Numbered from the stretch's first letter, positions 31,424 through 45,154 are shown. The stretch is DNA of 45,501 nucleotides from Demequina sp. NBRC 110055 (GCF_002090135.1 NZ_BBRL01000012.1:1-45501), one strand, 5' to 3'. The notes: generated by a model from the letters alone, not told the origin. Program-made: numbers and translations.

Positions 31424-32467
31424 ATGGCACTCAAGGTCGCAGTCTCTGGAGCCTCCGGATACGTCGGCGGCGAGGTCCTGCGCGTCTTCAGCGAGCACCC
31501 GGACGTCGAATTCGGCTCGCTCACCGCGCACTCCTCCGCCGGCGATCGATTGGGGGTGCATCAGCCACACCTGCGAACCCTCGCGGCTCGCGAGATCGTC
31601 GAGACGAGCGTCGACACGCTCGCGGGCCACGACGTCGTCGTCCTCGCCCTGCCGCACGGGACCAGCGGTGAGATCGCGGCGCAGTTGCCGCCCGACACCC
31701 TCGTGCTCGACTGCGGCGCCGACCATCGCCTCGCCTCCTCCGCGGCCTGGGCCGAGTACTACGGCGGCGACCACTCCGGCGCCTGGCCCTACGGCATGCC
31801 CGAGCTCATCACCGGGAGCGGCCACCAGCGCGACGCTCTCGCGGGCGCGAAGCGCGTCGCCGTGCCCGGCTGCAACGTCACCGCCGTCACCCTGGGCCTG
31901 CAGCCCGGCGTCGCGGCGGGAGTGGTCGACCCGACCGACATCACGGCCGTCCTCGCGGTCGGCTACTCCGGCGCGGGCAAGAAGCTCGCGACCAACCTGC
32001 TGGCCTCCGAGGGCCTGGGCGCGGCGAGCCCCTATGCCGTGGGCGGCACTCACCGTCACATCCCCGAGATCGTGCAGAACCTCGAGGTCGCCGGCGCCGA
32101 GGACGTCAAGATCAGTTTCACGCCCACCCTCGTGCCCATGGCCCGCGGCATCCTCGCGACCATCACCGCGCCGCTGGCCGCGGGTGTGAGCGCCGATGAG
32201 GTGCGCGCCGCGTGGGAGAACGCGTACGCCGACGAGCCGTTCGTCCACGTCCTCCCCGAGGGACAGTGGCCCACCACCGCCGCCACGCTCGGCGCCAATA
32301 CTTGCCTGGTGCAGGTCGCCGTCGACAAGAAGGCGGGCCGGGTGGTCGTGGTGAGCGCGATCGACAACCTCGTCAAGGGCACCGCGGGAGCGGCCCTCCA
32401 GTCCATGAACATCGCGCTGGGGTATCCCGAGACCACCGGCCTGCAGCTTCAGGGGGTAGCGCCGTGA
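31424..32467 (+). CDS. argC: N-acetyl-gamma-glutamyl-phosphate reductase
   Basis: A 347-residue enzyme for the third step of arginine synthesis, the NADPH reduction of N-acetylglutamyl phosphate to the semialdehyde. The nucleotide loop [14 protein letters not shown] is at the N-terminus. The catalytic Cys is in [14 protein letters not shown], and [10 protein letters not shown] supplies the active-site His. ATG 31424 gives MALKVAVSG; an ATG 6 nt earlier is too close to the promoter. The stop overlaps the argJ start (GTGA). Confidence 0.95.
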   Translation: MALKVAVSGASGYVGGEVLRVFSEHPDVEFGSLTAHSSAGDRLGVHQPHLRTLAAREIVETSVDTLAGHDVVVLALPHGTSGEIAAQLPPDTLVLDCGADHRLASSAAWAEYYGGDHSGAWPYGMPELITGSGHQRDALAGAKRVAVPGCNVTAVTLGLQPGVAAGVVDPTDITAVLAVGYSGAGKKLATNLLASEGLGAASPYAVGGTHRHIPEIVQNLEVAGAEDVKISFTPTLVPMARGILATITAPLAAGVSADEVRAAWENAYADEPFVHVLPEGQWPTTAATLGANTCLVQVAVDKKAGRVVVVSAIDNLVKGTAGAALQSMNIALGYPETTGLQLQGVAP

Positions 32468-33639
32468 GCGTGACCGCAGCACAGGGCTTCGTCGCGGCAG
32501 GCGTCGCGGCCGGCATCAAGTCCACCGGCGCCAAGGACGTCACCGTCGTCGTCAACGACGGGCCGTCCAAGGTTGCCGCCGGGGTCTTCACGACCAACCG
32601 CGTCGAGGCGGCACCCGTGACGTGGTCGCGTGAGGCCGCCTCCGATGGCCGCATCGACGCCGTCATCCTCAACTCCGGCGGCGCCAACGCGTGCACCGGA
32701 CCCGAAGGGTTCGCCGACACCCACGCCACGGCCGAGCATGTCGCGCAGGCGCTCACAGCCTCCGGCCGCGAGACCGGCGCTGGCGACGTCGCCGTGTGCT
32801 CCACCGGGCTCATCGGCGTGCGCCTGCCGATGGACAACCTTCTCGCTGGGGCCGATGCCGCCATCGCGGGCCTGAGCGCCGACGGCGGCCAGGATGCCGC
32901 CGAAGGCATCATGACCACCGATTCCGTCTCCAAGACGGCCGTCGCGACCCGCGACGGCTGGACCGTGGGCGGCATGGCCAAGGGAGCGGGCATGCTCGCC
33001 CCCGGCATGGCCACCATGCTGTGCGTGGTGACCACCGACGCCCAGGTCGATGCCGCGACCGCCCAGGCGGCCCTCGCATCGGCCGTCGCCTCGACCCTCA
33101 ACCGCGTCGACTCGGACGGCTGCATGTCGACCAACGACACGGTGTTGCTGATGGCGTCCGGCGCGAGCGGCGAGACCCCAGACGCCGCGGCGTTCGAACA
33201 GGCCCTCACCAAGGTCCTCGCGAGCCTGGCCCGCCAGTTGGTGGCCGATGCCGAAGGCGCCGCCCACGACATCGCCGTCACCGTGCGCGGAGCGACCACC
33301 GAGGCCGCCGCCGAGGCGGTCGCCCGCGCCATTACCCGCTCCAACCTCTTCAAGACCGCGATCTTCGGCAACGACCCCAACTGGGGCCGCATCATCTCGG
33401 CCGCAGGCACCGTGCCCGCGGAGGTGGCCCCGTTCGACGCCCGCACCCTCGACGTGTGGGTCAACGGCATCCAGGTCTGCCGCGCCGCCGGCGTGGGGGA
33501 GGACCGCGACCTCGTCGACCTCACCGGGCGCGAGGTGGAGGTCATCGTCGAGCTGCATGCCGGCGACGCCTCTGCCACCGTCTGGACCAACGACCTCACC
33601 CACGATTACGTCCACGAGAACAGCGCCTACTCCTCATGA
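32464..33639 (+). CDS. argJ: Bifunctional glutamate N-acetyltransferase / ornithine acetyltransferase
   Basis: A 391-residue self-cleaving enzyme. It recycles acetyl from N-acetylornithine to glutamate and, in its bifunctional form, also makes acetylglutamate from acetyl-CoA. The cleavage region [15 protein letters not shown] is present, with the scissile Ala-Thr; the Thr becomes the nucleophile. [10 protein letters not shown] forms part of the oxyanion site. No argA or argE is in the window, which fits the cyclic pathway. GTG 32464 overlaps the argC stop and gives MSVTAAQGF; the argB ATG overlaps its stop. Confidence 0.94.
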   Translation: MSVTAAQGFVAAGVAAGIKSTGAKDVTVVVNDGPSKVAAGVFTTNRVEAAPVTWSREAASDGRIDAVILNSGGANACTGPEGFADTHATAEHVAQALTASGRETGAGDVAVCSTGLIGVRLPMDNLLAGADAAIAGLSADGGQDAAEGIMTTDSVSKTAVATRDGWTVGGMAKGAGMLAPGMATMLCVVTTDAQVDAATAQAALASAVASTLNRVDSDGCMSTNDTVLLMASGASGETPDAAAFEQALTKVLASLARQLVADAEGAAHDIAVTVRGATTEAAAEAVARAITRSNLFKTAIFGNDPNWGRIISAAGTVPAEVAPFDARTLDVWVNGIQVCRAAGVGEDRDLVDLTGREVEVIVELHAGDASATVWTNDLTHDYVHENSAYSS

Positions 33640-34549
33640 GCACCGACATCGAGTACCCCGACCTCACGCCCCAGCAGAAGGTGGGCGTCCTCATCGACGC
33701 CATGCCCTGGATCGAGTCCTTCACGGGCGCCACCGTCGTCATCAAGTACGGCGGCAACGCCATGATCGACGACGACCTCAAGGCCGCCTTCGCCCAGGAC
33801 GTGGTGCATCTGCGCCTCCTGGGCCTGCACCCCGTCGTCGTCCACGGCGGCGGCCCGCAGATCAACGACATGCTCGGCCGCCTGGGCATCGAGTCCGAGT
33901 TCCGCGGCGGCCTGCGGGTCACGACCCCCGAGGCCATGGATGTGGTCCGCATGGTCCTCACCGGCTCCGTGTCGCGTGAGCTCGTGGGACTCATCAACGA
34001 CCATGGCCCGCTCGCCGTGGGCCTGTCGGGCGAGGACGCCGGCCTGCTGCAGGCCAAGCGCCGCACCGCCGAGATCGACGGCCAGCCCGTCGACGTGGGC
34101 CAGGTCGGCGACGTCGTCAAGGTCAACCCCGCGGCGATCGAGGACATCATCCACGCGGGCCGCATCCCCGTGGTCAGCACCGTCGCGCCCGACATGGACG
34201 ATCCCACCACTGTGCTCAACGTGAACGCGGATACCGCCGCCGCCGCCATTGCGGTGGCGCTGCGCGCCCGCAAGCTCGTCATGCTCACTGATGTCGAGGG
34301 TCTGTACGCCAATTGGCCCGACCGCAGCTCGTTGGTGCGCCGCATCCACGCGAGCGACGTGGAAAAGCTGCTGCCCTCGCTCGCCTCCGGCATGGTGCCC
34401 AAGATGGAGGCATGCCTGCGCGCCGTGCGCGGCGGCGTGCCCCAGGCGCACATCATCGATGGCCGCGAGCCCCACTCGGTGCTCACCGAGATCTTCACCA
34501 CCTCCGGTATCGGCACCATGGTGCGCCCCGACGACACGGACCTGTGGGC

Positions 34550-34553
<4 letters not shown>
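33636..34553 (+). CDS. argB: Acetylglutamate kinase
   Basis: A 305-residue amino acid kinase that phosphorylates N-acetylglutamate with [12 protein letters not shown] at the N-terminus is the phosphate-binding Lys region. [28 protein letters not shown] and [11 protein letters not shown] are family motifs. The N-terminal helix ([20 protein letters not shown]) is the one found in arginine-sensitive hexameric kinases, so feedback inhibition by arginine is likely. ATGA overlaps join it to argJ and argD. Confidence 0.95.
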
Positions 34554-36726
<2,173 letters not shown>

Positions 36727-36731
36727 ACGTC

Positions 36732-37220
36732 ATGACCCAGACCATCCCCGCGACGAAGGCGGCGCGCCAGGCGCTCATCCGTCGCATCATCGAGACCGAG
36801 GCGGTGCGCTCGCAGGGCGAGCTCGCGCTGCGGCTCGAGCAGCAGGGGATCCACGTCACCCAGGCGACGCTGTCACGCGACCTCGTCGACATCGGTGCCA
36901 TCAAGGTGCGCGGCCTCGGCGGCGCCCACGTCTACGCCACCTCGGACTCGCTGACCGCGTCCGAGGACACCGACCAGCGCCTCACCCGGCTGTGCGGCGA
37001 GCTCCTGCTCGCGGCGGACGGCTCCGCCAACCTGGCGGTCATCCGTACCCCGTCGGGCGCGGCCCAATACCTTGCGAGCGCCATCGACCAGCACGACGAC
37101 ATCGAGATCCTCGGCTGTGTGGGCGGCGACGACACCATCATGGTGATCTCTCGCGACCCGGACGGCGGCCTGCGCCTCGCGCAGCGCTTCCTGGAGCGAG
37201 CCGCGGGCGGCGGCCACTAG
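36732..37220 (+). CDS. argR: Arginine repressor
   Basis: A 162-residue regulator with an N-terminal winged helix (SQGELALRLEQQGIHVTQATLSRDL). The C-terminal hexamerisation and arginine-binding domain has GCVGGDDTIMVISRD. The start lies 5 nt after the argF stop, so it belongs to the operon, though its own ribosome site is weak. It is expected to repress the arg genes with bound arginine, through the box at argC and perhaps half-sites before argG. Confidence 0.94.
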   Translation: MTQTIPATKAARQALIRRIIETEAVRSQGELALRLEQQGIHVTQATLSRDLVDIGAIKVRGLGGAHVYATSDSLTASEDTDQRLTRLCGELLLAADGSANLAVIRTPSGAAQYLASAIDQHDDIEILGCVGGDDTIMVISRDPDGGLRLAQRFLERAAGGGH

Positions 37221-37275
37221 CAGGCCGTTCGCCCCTCGCCCCAGCAGCAGTTTCCGGCCTCACGCCGGCACCACC

Positions 37276-37290
37276 ATTCAGAGCAATGCA
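37276..37290 (+). promoter_or_regulatory. Possible ArgR half-sites before argG
   Basis: ATTCA (37276-37280) and ATGCA (37286-37290) are spaced 10 bp apart, just before the AAGGAG of argG in the 81-bp argR-argG gap. They resemble ArgR half-sites in tandem, not in inverted order. Weak evidence. Confidence 0.3.
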
Positions 37291-37301
37291 AGGAGACAGA
37301 C

Positions 37302-39951
<2,650 letters not shown>

Positions 39952-39993
39952 CGGCCCTTTCGCGTTAGCGTCGTCCCTGGCAGGATGCACACG

Positions 39994-41121
39994 ATGAGCC
40001 TCGACGACATGCTGAACGATGCGCTACGCCTGCTGGCGTGCGAGTCGCCATCCTCGGACCTCGAAGCCGTCGCGCGCAGCGCCGACCTCACTGCGGAGGT
40101 GCTGGGCGCCCGTTTCGCCGCCGCGGGGCTGCCCGCGACACCCGAACGCATCGTCATCGACGGCGTCACGCACCTGCGCTGGCGCTTCGGCGTGCCCACC
40201 CGCGTGCTGCTCCTCGGCCATCACGACACCGTCTGGCCGCACGGATCGCTCGCGACGCACCCCGTCCAGGTGAGCGACGGGGTCCTCACGGGGCCGGGCT
40301 GCTTCGACATGGTCATCGGTCTCGTGCAGGCCGCCCACGCCGTCGCGTCCCTGGCCTCTCGGGGCGCCGATGCCGTGGCGGGGGTCACGCTCCTTGTCAC
40401 CGGGGATGAAGAGGTCGGCTCCGTCACCTCGCGCGCCCTGCTCGAGGACGAGGCATCCGGCGCCGACGCCGTCCTGGTTCTCGAGGCCTCCGGTCCCGGC
40501 GGCGCCCTCAAGACGGCGCGCAAGGGCACGTCGATGTACACGGTGCATGCTCACGGACGCGCCGCGCACGCCGGCCTCGAACCCGAAGCGGGTATCAACG
40601 CCGGCGTCGAGCTCGCCCACCTCATTCATGCCATCGCGGACCTCGGGGACGCATCGCTCGGTACGACCGTGACGCCCACCTCCGGGCGCATCGGCAGCAC
40701 GCTCAACACGGTGCCGGCGACCGCCTCGATCGATGTCGACGTGCGCGCCTCGTCCGCCGCCGAGCTGGAGCGCGTCGATGCCTCCATCCGCAGCCTCGCG
40801 CCCACCGTGTCCGGGGCGAGCCTCAGCATCGACGGCGGTATTAATCGCCCCCCTCTCGAACGCGAGCGGGCCGCGGGGCTGTACGCGCGCGCCTCCCGCA
40901 TCGCCCCCGAGGTTGGCATCGCGGACCTGTCCGACTGCGCCGTCGGGGGCGCCTCTGACGGCAACTTCACCGCGGGGCTTGGCGTGCCCACCCTCGACGG
41001 GCTCGGCGGTGTGGGCGGGGGAGCGCACGCCGACGACGAACACGTCCTCGTCGCCCATGTCGAACCCCGTACCGCGTTGTTGGCCGCCATCATCGACGAC
41101 GTGCTGAGGAACCCGGCATGA
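39994..41121 (+). CDS. M20-family metallopeptidase (CPG2-like), probable N-acylamino acid hydrolase
   Basis: A 375-residue zinc hydrolase of the carboxypeptidase G2/ArgE superfamily. GHHDTVWP gives the first metal His and Asp, GCFDMVIGLVQ the bridging Asp region, and GDEEVGS the catalytic Glu pair. A dimerisation domain (about 165-275) interrupts the catalytic domain. ATG 39994 follows CAGGAT by 7 nt; an in-frame ATG at 39985 overlaps that element. Its stop overlaps the GNAT gene (ATGA). In this context it would remove succinyl from N-succinyl-L-amino acids. It could also be a dipeptidase. Confidence 0.83.
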   Translation: MSLDDMLNDALRLLACESPSSDLEAVARSADLTAEVLGARFAAAGLPATPERIVIDGVTHLRWRFGVPTRVLLLGHHDTVWPHGSLATHPVQVSDGVLTGPGCFDMVIGLVQAAHAVASLASRGADAVAGVTLLVTGDEEVGSVTSRALLEDEASGADAVLVLEASGPGGALKTARKGTSMYTVHAHGRAAHAGLEPEAGINAGVELAHLIHAIADLGDASLGTTVTPTSGRIGSTLNTVPATASIDVDVRASSAAELERVDASIRSLAPTVSGASLSIDGGINRPPLERERAAGLYARASRIAPEVGIADLSDCAVGGASDGNFTAGLGVPTLDGLGGVGGGAHADDEHVLVAHVEPRTALLAAIIDDVLRNPA

Positions 41122-41861
41122 GTGAGGCCGCCGAAGCGCGCGTGGAGGCCGACGCTGCGGCGAGCGCCGCCGGTGTCGTCATCCGCCCCCTCGGCGCCAC
41201 CGAGACCTGGGACGCCGCCGTCCTGCTGCAACAGCTGTGGGGCAACGCCGTGATCGAGGCGCCGCTCATGGCGGCGCTGCGACATAGCGGCGCGTACGTC
41301 GCGGGTGCGTACACGGACGCGCGACTCGTGGCCGCCTGTGTCGGCTACTTCGCCGTGCCACTGGGCGATGCTTTGCACTCCCACGTCGCCGGCGTCGCGC
41401 CCGAGGCGGCGCGCCGCGGCATCGGCCTCGCGCTCAAACTCGATCAGCGTGCCTGGTGCCTCGAGCGCGGACTGACCCGGGTGACCTGGACCTTCGACCC
41501 GCTGGTGGCGCGCAACGCGGCCTTCAACATCGGCCGACTGGGCGTCAGCGTCGAGGAGTACCTCGTGGACTTCTACGGCGAGATGGCCGATGCCGTCAAC
41601 GTCGGGCAGGGCAGCGACCGGCTGCTCGTCGCCTGGGACCTCACACGTCCGGTCGGCGTGCACGGTGGCGCCCTGCCCGCCACTCCCTCCGCCCTGCGTG
41701 TGCCCGTCCCCGCCGACATCGAGTCATTGCGCCGCAGTGACCCCGCCCAGGCGGCCGACTGGCGGGCGCGGTTACGTACGGAACTGAACGGACGCATCGG
41801 CCGCGGCTGGTCCGTCACGGGCTTCGACGACCATTCCTACCTCTTGGAGCAGACCCCATGA
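41118..41861 (+). CDS. GNAT-superfamily acyltransferase (COG3375-like), probable N-succinyltransferase
   Basis: A 247-residue predicted acetyltransferase. HVAGVAPEAARRGIGLALKLDQRAWCLERGLTRVTWTFDPLVARNAAFNIGRLG holds the acyl-CoA loop (ARRGIGLALK) and the family-specific TFDPL-x-x-NA-x-N segment known from COG3375 proteins. These genes commonly adjoin MenC-like enolases. It is locked between the M20 gene and the racemase gene by ATGA overlaps on both sides. Likely reaction: succinyl-CoA plus D-amino acid to N-succinyl-D-amino acid. This is inferred from the described Geobacillus pathway. Confidence 0.78.
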   Translation: MSEAAEARVEADAAASAAGVVIRPLGATETWDAAVLLQQLWGNAVIEAPLMAALRHSGAYVAGAYTDARLVAACVGYFAVPLGDALHSHVAGVAPEAARRGIGLALKLDQRAWCLERGLTRVTWTFDPLVARNAAFNIGRLGVSVEEYLVDFYGEMADAVNVGQGSDRLLVAWDLTRPVGVHGGALPATPSALRVPVPADIESLRRSDPAQAADWRARLRTELNGRIGRGWSVTGFDDHSYLLEQTP

Positions 41862-42985
41862 TCCTCGACACCGTGACCCTGCAGACCTTGCGCGTGCCGC
41901 TCGTCACCCCGTTCACCACCTCCTTCTCCACCCAGACGGCGAGGACGGTCCTCACCGTGCGCGTGGACGCGCGGGTGAACGGCGTCGAGACGACGGGCTG
42001 GGGGGAGTGTGGAGCCCTTGCCGAGCCCGTGTACTCCGAGGAGTACGCCGCCGGCGCGGCCGATGTCATCGAACGGTTCCTGCTGCCACGGCTCGCGGCG
42101 GCCTCGCGCGACGACCGACTGACGGCCGAGACCGTCGGCGAGGTCCTCGAGCCGATCGTGGGGCATCGCATGGCGAAGGCCGCACTCGAGGCCGCCGTGC
42201 TCGATGCTCAGCTGAAGGCGTCCGGACTGTCGTTTGCCGCCTACCTCGGCGCCACCCGTACGCGCGTCCCTTCGGGCGTGTCCGTGGGCATCCAGGACTC
42301 TATCCCGCGGCTGCTCGACACCGTGGCGGGCTACGTCGACGAGGGATATCAGCGCATCAAACTCAAGATCCAGCCCGGATGGGACGTGGAGCCGGTGCGT
42401 GCGGTGCGCGAGGCGCACCCCGACGTGCCCTTGCAGGTCGATGCGAACGCGGCCTACACCCTCGTCGACGCCGCGCATCTGCGCCGCCTCGACGCCTTCG
42501 ACCTGCTGCTGATCGAGCAACCGCTCGCCGAGGACGACCTGCGTCAGCACGCCGAGCTTGCGCGCGTCATGACCACTCCCATGTGCCTCGACGAGTCGGT
42601 GGTTTCGGCCGCCTCCGCTGCCGACGCCATCCACCTGGGCGCGGCCGCCGTCATCAACATCAAGCCCTCGCGCGTGGGCGGCTATCTCGAGGCTCGCCGC
42701 ATCCACGACGTCGCACGCGCCAGCGGCATTGCGGTGTGGTGTGGCGGGATGCTCGAGACGGGACTGGCCAGGGGAGCCAACGCCGCCCTCGCGGCGCTGC
42801 CGGGGTTCACGCTGCCGGGCGACATCTCCGCGTCCTCCCGCTTCTACGCCGAAGACCTCACTACGCCGTACGTGATCGACGACGGCCACATCGCCGTGCC
42901 CACCTTCCCCGGGCTGTGCGAGGAGCCTCACGCCGACGCCCTCGCACGCTTCGGCGACGCGGCCCGTGTCGTGAGCGTCGCGTAG
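41858..42985 (+). CDS. N-acylamino acid racemase / o-succinylbenzoate synthase-like enolase
   Basis: A 375-residue enolase-superfamily enzyme of the MenC type 2/NSAR branch. The barrel shows KLKIQPG (KxK, one catalytic base), metal ligands in QVDANAAY (Asp), LIEQPLAEDDL (Glu) and CLDESV (Asp), and the opposite-face base in INIKPSRVGG. Sequence alone does not separate OSB synthase (menaquinone route) from N-succinylamino acid racemase. No other men genes are near, whereas a GNAT and an M20 hydrolase are coupled to it, so racemase is favoured. ATG 41858 overlaps the GNAT stop. Confidence 0.88.
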   Translation: MILDTVTLQTLRVPLVTPFTTSFSTQTARTVLTVRVDARVNGVETTGWGECGALAEPVYSEEYAAGAADVIERFLLPRLAAASRDDRLTAETVGEVLEPIVGHRMAKAALEAAVLDAQLKASGLSFAAYLGATRTRVPSGVSVGIQDSIPRLLDTVAGYVDEGYQRIKLKIQPGWDVEPVRAVREAHPDVPLQVDANAAYTLVDAAHLRRLDAFDLLLIEQPLAEDDLRQHAELARVMTTPMCLDESVVSAASAADAIHLGAAAVINIKPSRVGGYLEARRIHDVARASGIAVWCGGMLETGLARGANAALAALPGFTLPGDISASSRFYAEDLTTPYVIDDGHIAVPTFPGLCEEPHADALARFGDAARVVSVA

Positions 42986-43005
42986 GCAGCCCGTACCCTG
43001 GGCCG

Positions 43006-43575
43006 ATGCCCCAGTCGCCGCTCGACGACCTCGCCGCGCGTGTCGCGGCGGCCCCACCCACCTCGGGTGGCAGCCGCATCGTCCTGATCGACGGTCCCGC
43101 GGGAGCGGGCAAGACCACCCTCGCCTGCCGCCTCGCCGGCATCCTCCATGACGCGCCAGTGCTGCACGCCGACGACATGTATGAGGGATGGGGCGGGCTC
43201 GCGACTCTCACACCGCTGCTCGTCGGCCAGGTGGTGAAGCCGCTCACGTCCGGAGCGCCGGCGACGTTCGCGCGGTGGGACTGGCACCAGGGAATGCGGG
43301 GCGAGGAACTGACGCTGGCCCCCGCACCTGTTGTGCTGATCGAGGGCGTCGGCGTGGGCCAGCGCGACGCTCGCAGCCACGCGAGCCTCCTCATCTGGGT
43401 CGAGGCGCCGGTCGATGTGCGCCATGAGAGGTGGCTGCACCGCGAGGGCGCCGACAGCGAGGGACACTGGCGTGCCTGGGCGCGCGGTGAGCGCGAACAC
43501 TTTGCGGCGGACGGCACGCGGGGAGCCGCCGACCTCATCGTGGACGGCGGGGCCGTGGAGTGGACCGGAGCCTAG
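43006..43575 (+). CDS. P-loop kinase, uridine-kinase-like
   Basis: A 189-residue nucleotide-binding protein. The Walker A motif is GPAGAGKTT (about 29-37). LHADDMYEGW follows (substrate Asp pair, as in uridine kinase), then VVLIEGVGVG (Walker B-like) and an Arg-rich lid (VDVRHERWLHREG). The acceptor could be a nucleoside or another small metabolite. ATG 43006 lies 6 nt after TACCCT (42994-42999), so it is probably leaderless and independent of the upstream trio. Confidence 0.82.
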   Translation: MPQSPLDDLAARVAAAPPTSGGSRIVLIDGPAGAGKTTLACRLAGILHDAPVLHADDMYEGWGGLATLTPLLVGQVVKPLTSGAPATFARWDWHQGMRGEELTLAPAPVVLIEGVGVGQRDARSHASLLIWVEAPVDVRHERWLHREGADSEGHWRAWARGEREHFAADGTRGAADLIVDGGAVEWTGA

Positions 43576-43598
43576 CGTGGGGATGTGGGCCGGCGCGG

Positions 43599-43676
43599 GG
43601 ACCATGTCACTTCTCACGCGGGACCATGTGACCCGTTGCAGTATCTGAGAGACCTCTCAGGTCCGGGGTCCTACCT
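43599..43676 (+). promoter_or_regulatory. Repeat-rich promoter region upstream of the tyrS leader element
   Basis: Direct repeats GGACCATGTCAC (43599-43610) and GGACCATGTGAC (43621-43632) are spaced 22 bp, two helical turns. Inverted repeat CTGAGAG-AC-CTCTCAG is at 43645-43660. TACCTT (43671-43676) is a plausible -10, which would start RNA near 43683-43685. The inverted repeat covers the -35 position and no good -35 is seen. That fits a promoter needing an activator or a special sigma factor. Confidence 0.5.
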
Positions 43677-43684
43677 TTGAACTA

Positions 43685-43778
43685 GTCGCTGGGTACGCGA
43701 CGACCCGAGTCGGTTGGACCCTCATGGATGTCCACCCCTCAGCGCCGATTCGAGGCTTCTGGGCGCGTACCCAGCGAC
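43685..43778 (+). ncRNA. Candidate structured RNA closed by a 15-bp stem
   Basis: GTCGCTGGGTACGCG (43685-43699) is the perfect reverse complement of CGCGTACCCAGCGAC (43764-43778). The 64 nt between can form three small arms: CGAC/GTCG with loop CCGA (43701-43712), TGGAC/GTCCA (43715-43719 with 43730-43734), and CAG-c-GCC/GGC-tt-CTG with loop GATTCGA (43740-43761). The result is cloverleaf-like but is not a tRNA. It begins where the upstream -10 predicts the transcript start, about 100 nt before the tyrS start. It could be a small RNA, a tyrS leader, or the ends of a miniature element. The outer stem is solid; the arms are weak predictions. Confidence 0.5.
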
Positions 43779-43866
43779 AAATCTTGTCTGGCGGATGTCC
43801 CTCGCCCAAATGTTGCCCGTGTCAATGGCGATGCGGGCGCTTCACCTTCTCGGCGTATGGGCCTGG

Positions 43867-43872
43867 CACAAT
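43867..43872 (+). promoter_or_regulatory. Likely tyrS-proximal -10
   Basis: CACAAT lies 9 nt before the tyrS ATG, so tyrS can be expressed with almost no leader, independently of the structured element upstream. TTCACC at 43841-43846 is only a weak -35, with a 20-bp spacer. Confidence 0.45.
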
Positions 43873-43881
43873 GGCCACACC

Positions 43882-45141
43882 ATGAACGATCACATCCTCG
43901 ACGAGCTCGCCTGGCGCGGGCTAATCTCCCAGACCACCGGTGAAGACGAGCTGCGTGCGGCTCTCGACGAGGGCCCGATCACTCTGTATTGCGGCTTCGA
44001 CCCGACGGCGCCCAGCCTTCACATTGGCAACCTGGTCCAGATCCTCACGGTCAAGCGCTTCCAGCAGGCCGGCAACAACCCGTTGCTCCTCGTGGGTGGT
44101 GCGACGGGATTGATCGGCGACCCCAAGATGGCGGGGGAGCGCACACTGAACCCGGTTGAGGTCGTCCATCAATGGGTGGAGCGCATCCGTGGCCAGATCG
44201 AGCCTTTCCTCGACTTCGAGGGTGAGCATGCCGCCACCATGGTGAACAACTTTGACTGGACCAAGGACATGTCCGCCATCGAGTTGCTGCGCGACGTGGG
44301 CAAGTACTTCCGGATGGGCACCATGCTCGCGAAGGACACGGTGGCGCGCCGGCTGAACTCGGACGACGGCATCTCGTACACCGAGTTCAGCTACCAGGTG
44401 CTGCAGGGCATGGACTACCTCGAGCTGTACCGCCGTCACGGGTGCAGCCTCCAGACGGGTGGCTCCGACCAGTGGGGCAACCTCACGTCGGGAACCGAAC
44501 TCATCCGCAAGGCCGAAGGCGTCAGCGTGCATGCGCTGTCGACGCCGCTGATCACCAAGGCGGACGGCACCAAGTTCGGCAAGACCGAGTCCGGCACCGT
44601 GTGGCTCGATCCCCAGATGACGAGCCCGTACGCCTTCTACCAGTTCTGGCTCAACCAGGCCGATGCCGACGTGGCCAACTACCTCAAGGTGTTCACCTTC
44701 CGCACGCGTGCGGAGATCGCCGAGCTGGAACGGCTGACGGCGGAGGAGCCCTTCAAGCGTGAGGCGCAGCGCACCCTGGCGTACGACGTGACCGCACTGG
44801 TGCACGGGCATGCGACGGCCGCTGCTGTGGTTACCGCATCGCAGGCGTTGTTCGGGCGGGCCGAGCTGGCCGATCTCGATGCCGAGACCCTCTCTGGGTG
44901 TGCTGCGGAACTGGGCTCGGCCGAGATCGCGGAAGAGACCCTCGTGGTCGATGCGCTGGTGGAGGCCGGCATCGTGCAGTCGAAGTCGGACGCTCGTAGG
45001 GCCATCCAGGACGGCGGGGCCTACGTGAACAACGTCAAGGTTGACGGCCTCGACGCGGTCGTCACCGCTCATGCCCCGCTTGCCGGGGGCTGGTTTGTCC
45101 TCCGGCGCGGAAAAAAATCTGTGGGACTTGTGCGGGCGTAG
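43882..45141 (+). CDS. tyrS: Tyrosyl-tRNA synthetase
   Basis: A 419-residue class I synthetase that charges tRNA-Tyr. TAPSLHIGNL is the HIGH-type motif, YLELYRRHGCSLQTGGSDQWGNLTSG lies in the tyrosine site, and DGTKFGKTESG is the KMSKS equivalent. A C-terminal S4 RNA-binding domain (SDARRAIQDGGAYVNNVKV) completes the bacterial TyrRS-type layout. ATG 43882 gives MNDHILDELAWRGL, the family start. The in-frame extension upstream is part of the leader. A strong terminator follows. Confidence 0.96.
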   Translation: MNDHILDELAWRGLISQTTGEDELRAALDEGPITLYCGFDPTAPSLHIGNLVQILTVKRFQQAGNNPLLLVGGATGLIGDPKMAGERTLNPVEVVHQWVERIRGQIEPFLDFEGEHAATMVNNFDWTKDMSAIELLRDVGKYFRMGTMLAKDTVARRLNSDDGISYTEFSYQVLQGMDYLELYRRHGCSLQTGGSDQWGNLTSGTELIRKAEGVSVHALSTPLITKADGTKFGKTESGTVWLDPQMTSPYAFYQFWLNQADADVANYLKVFTFRTRAEIAELERLTAEEPFKREAQRTLAYDVTALVHGHATAAAVVTASQALFGRAELADLDAETLSGCAAELGSAEIAEETLVVDALVEAGIVQSKSDARRAIQDGGAYVNNVKVDGLDAVVTAHAPLAGGWFVLRRGKKSVGLVRA

Positions 45142-45154
45142 TCGCCCACCTCAG

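Noticed and set aside
43599..43632. Target-site duplication or IS remnant
   Set aside because: The direct repeats are only 22 bp apart, with no transposase or terminal inverted repeats around them.
43685..43778. tRNA gene or T-box leader for tyrS
   Set aside because: The closing stem is 15 bp, not 7. No GGTTCGAATCC arm, proper anticodon arm or CCA-compatible end is seen, and the T-box core sequence is absent.
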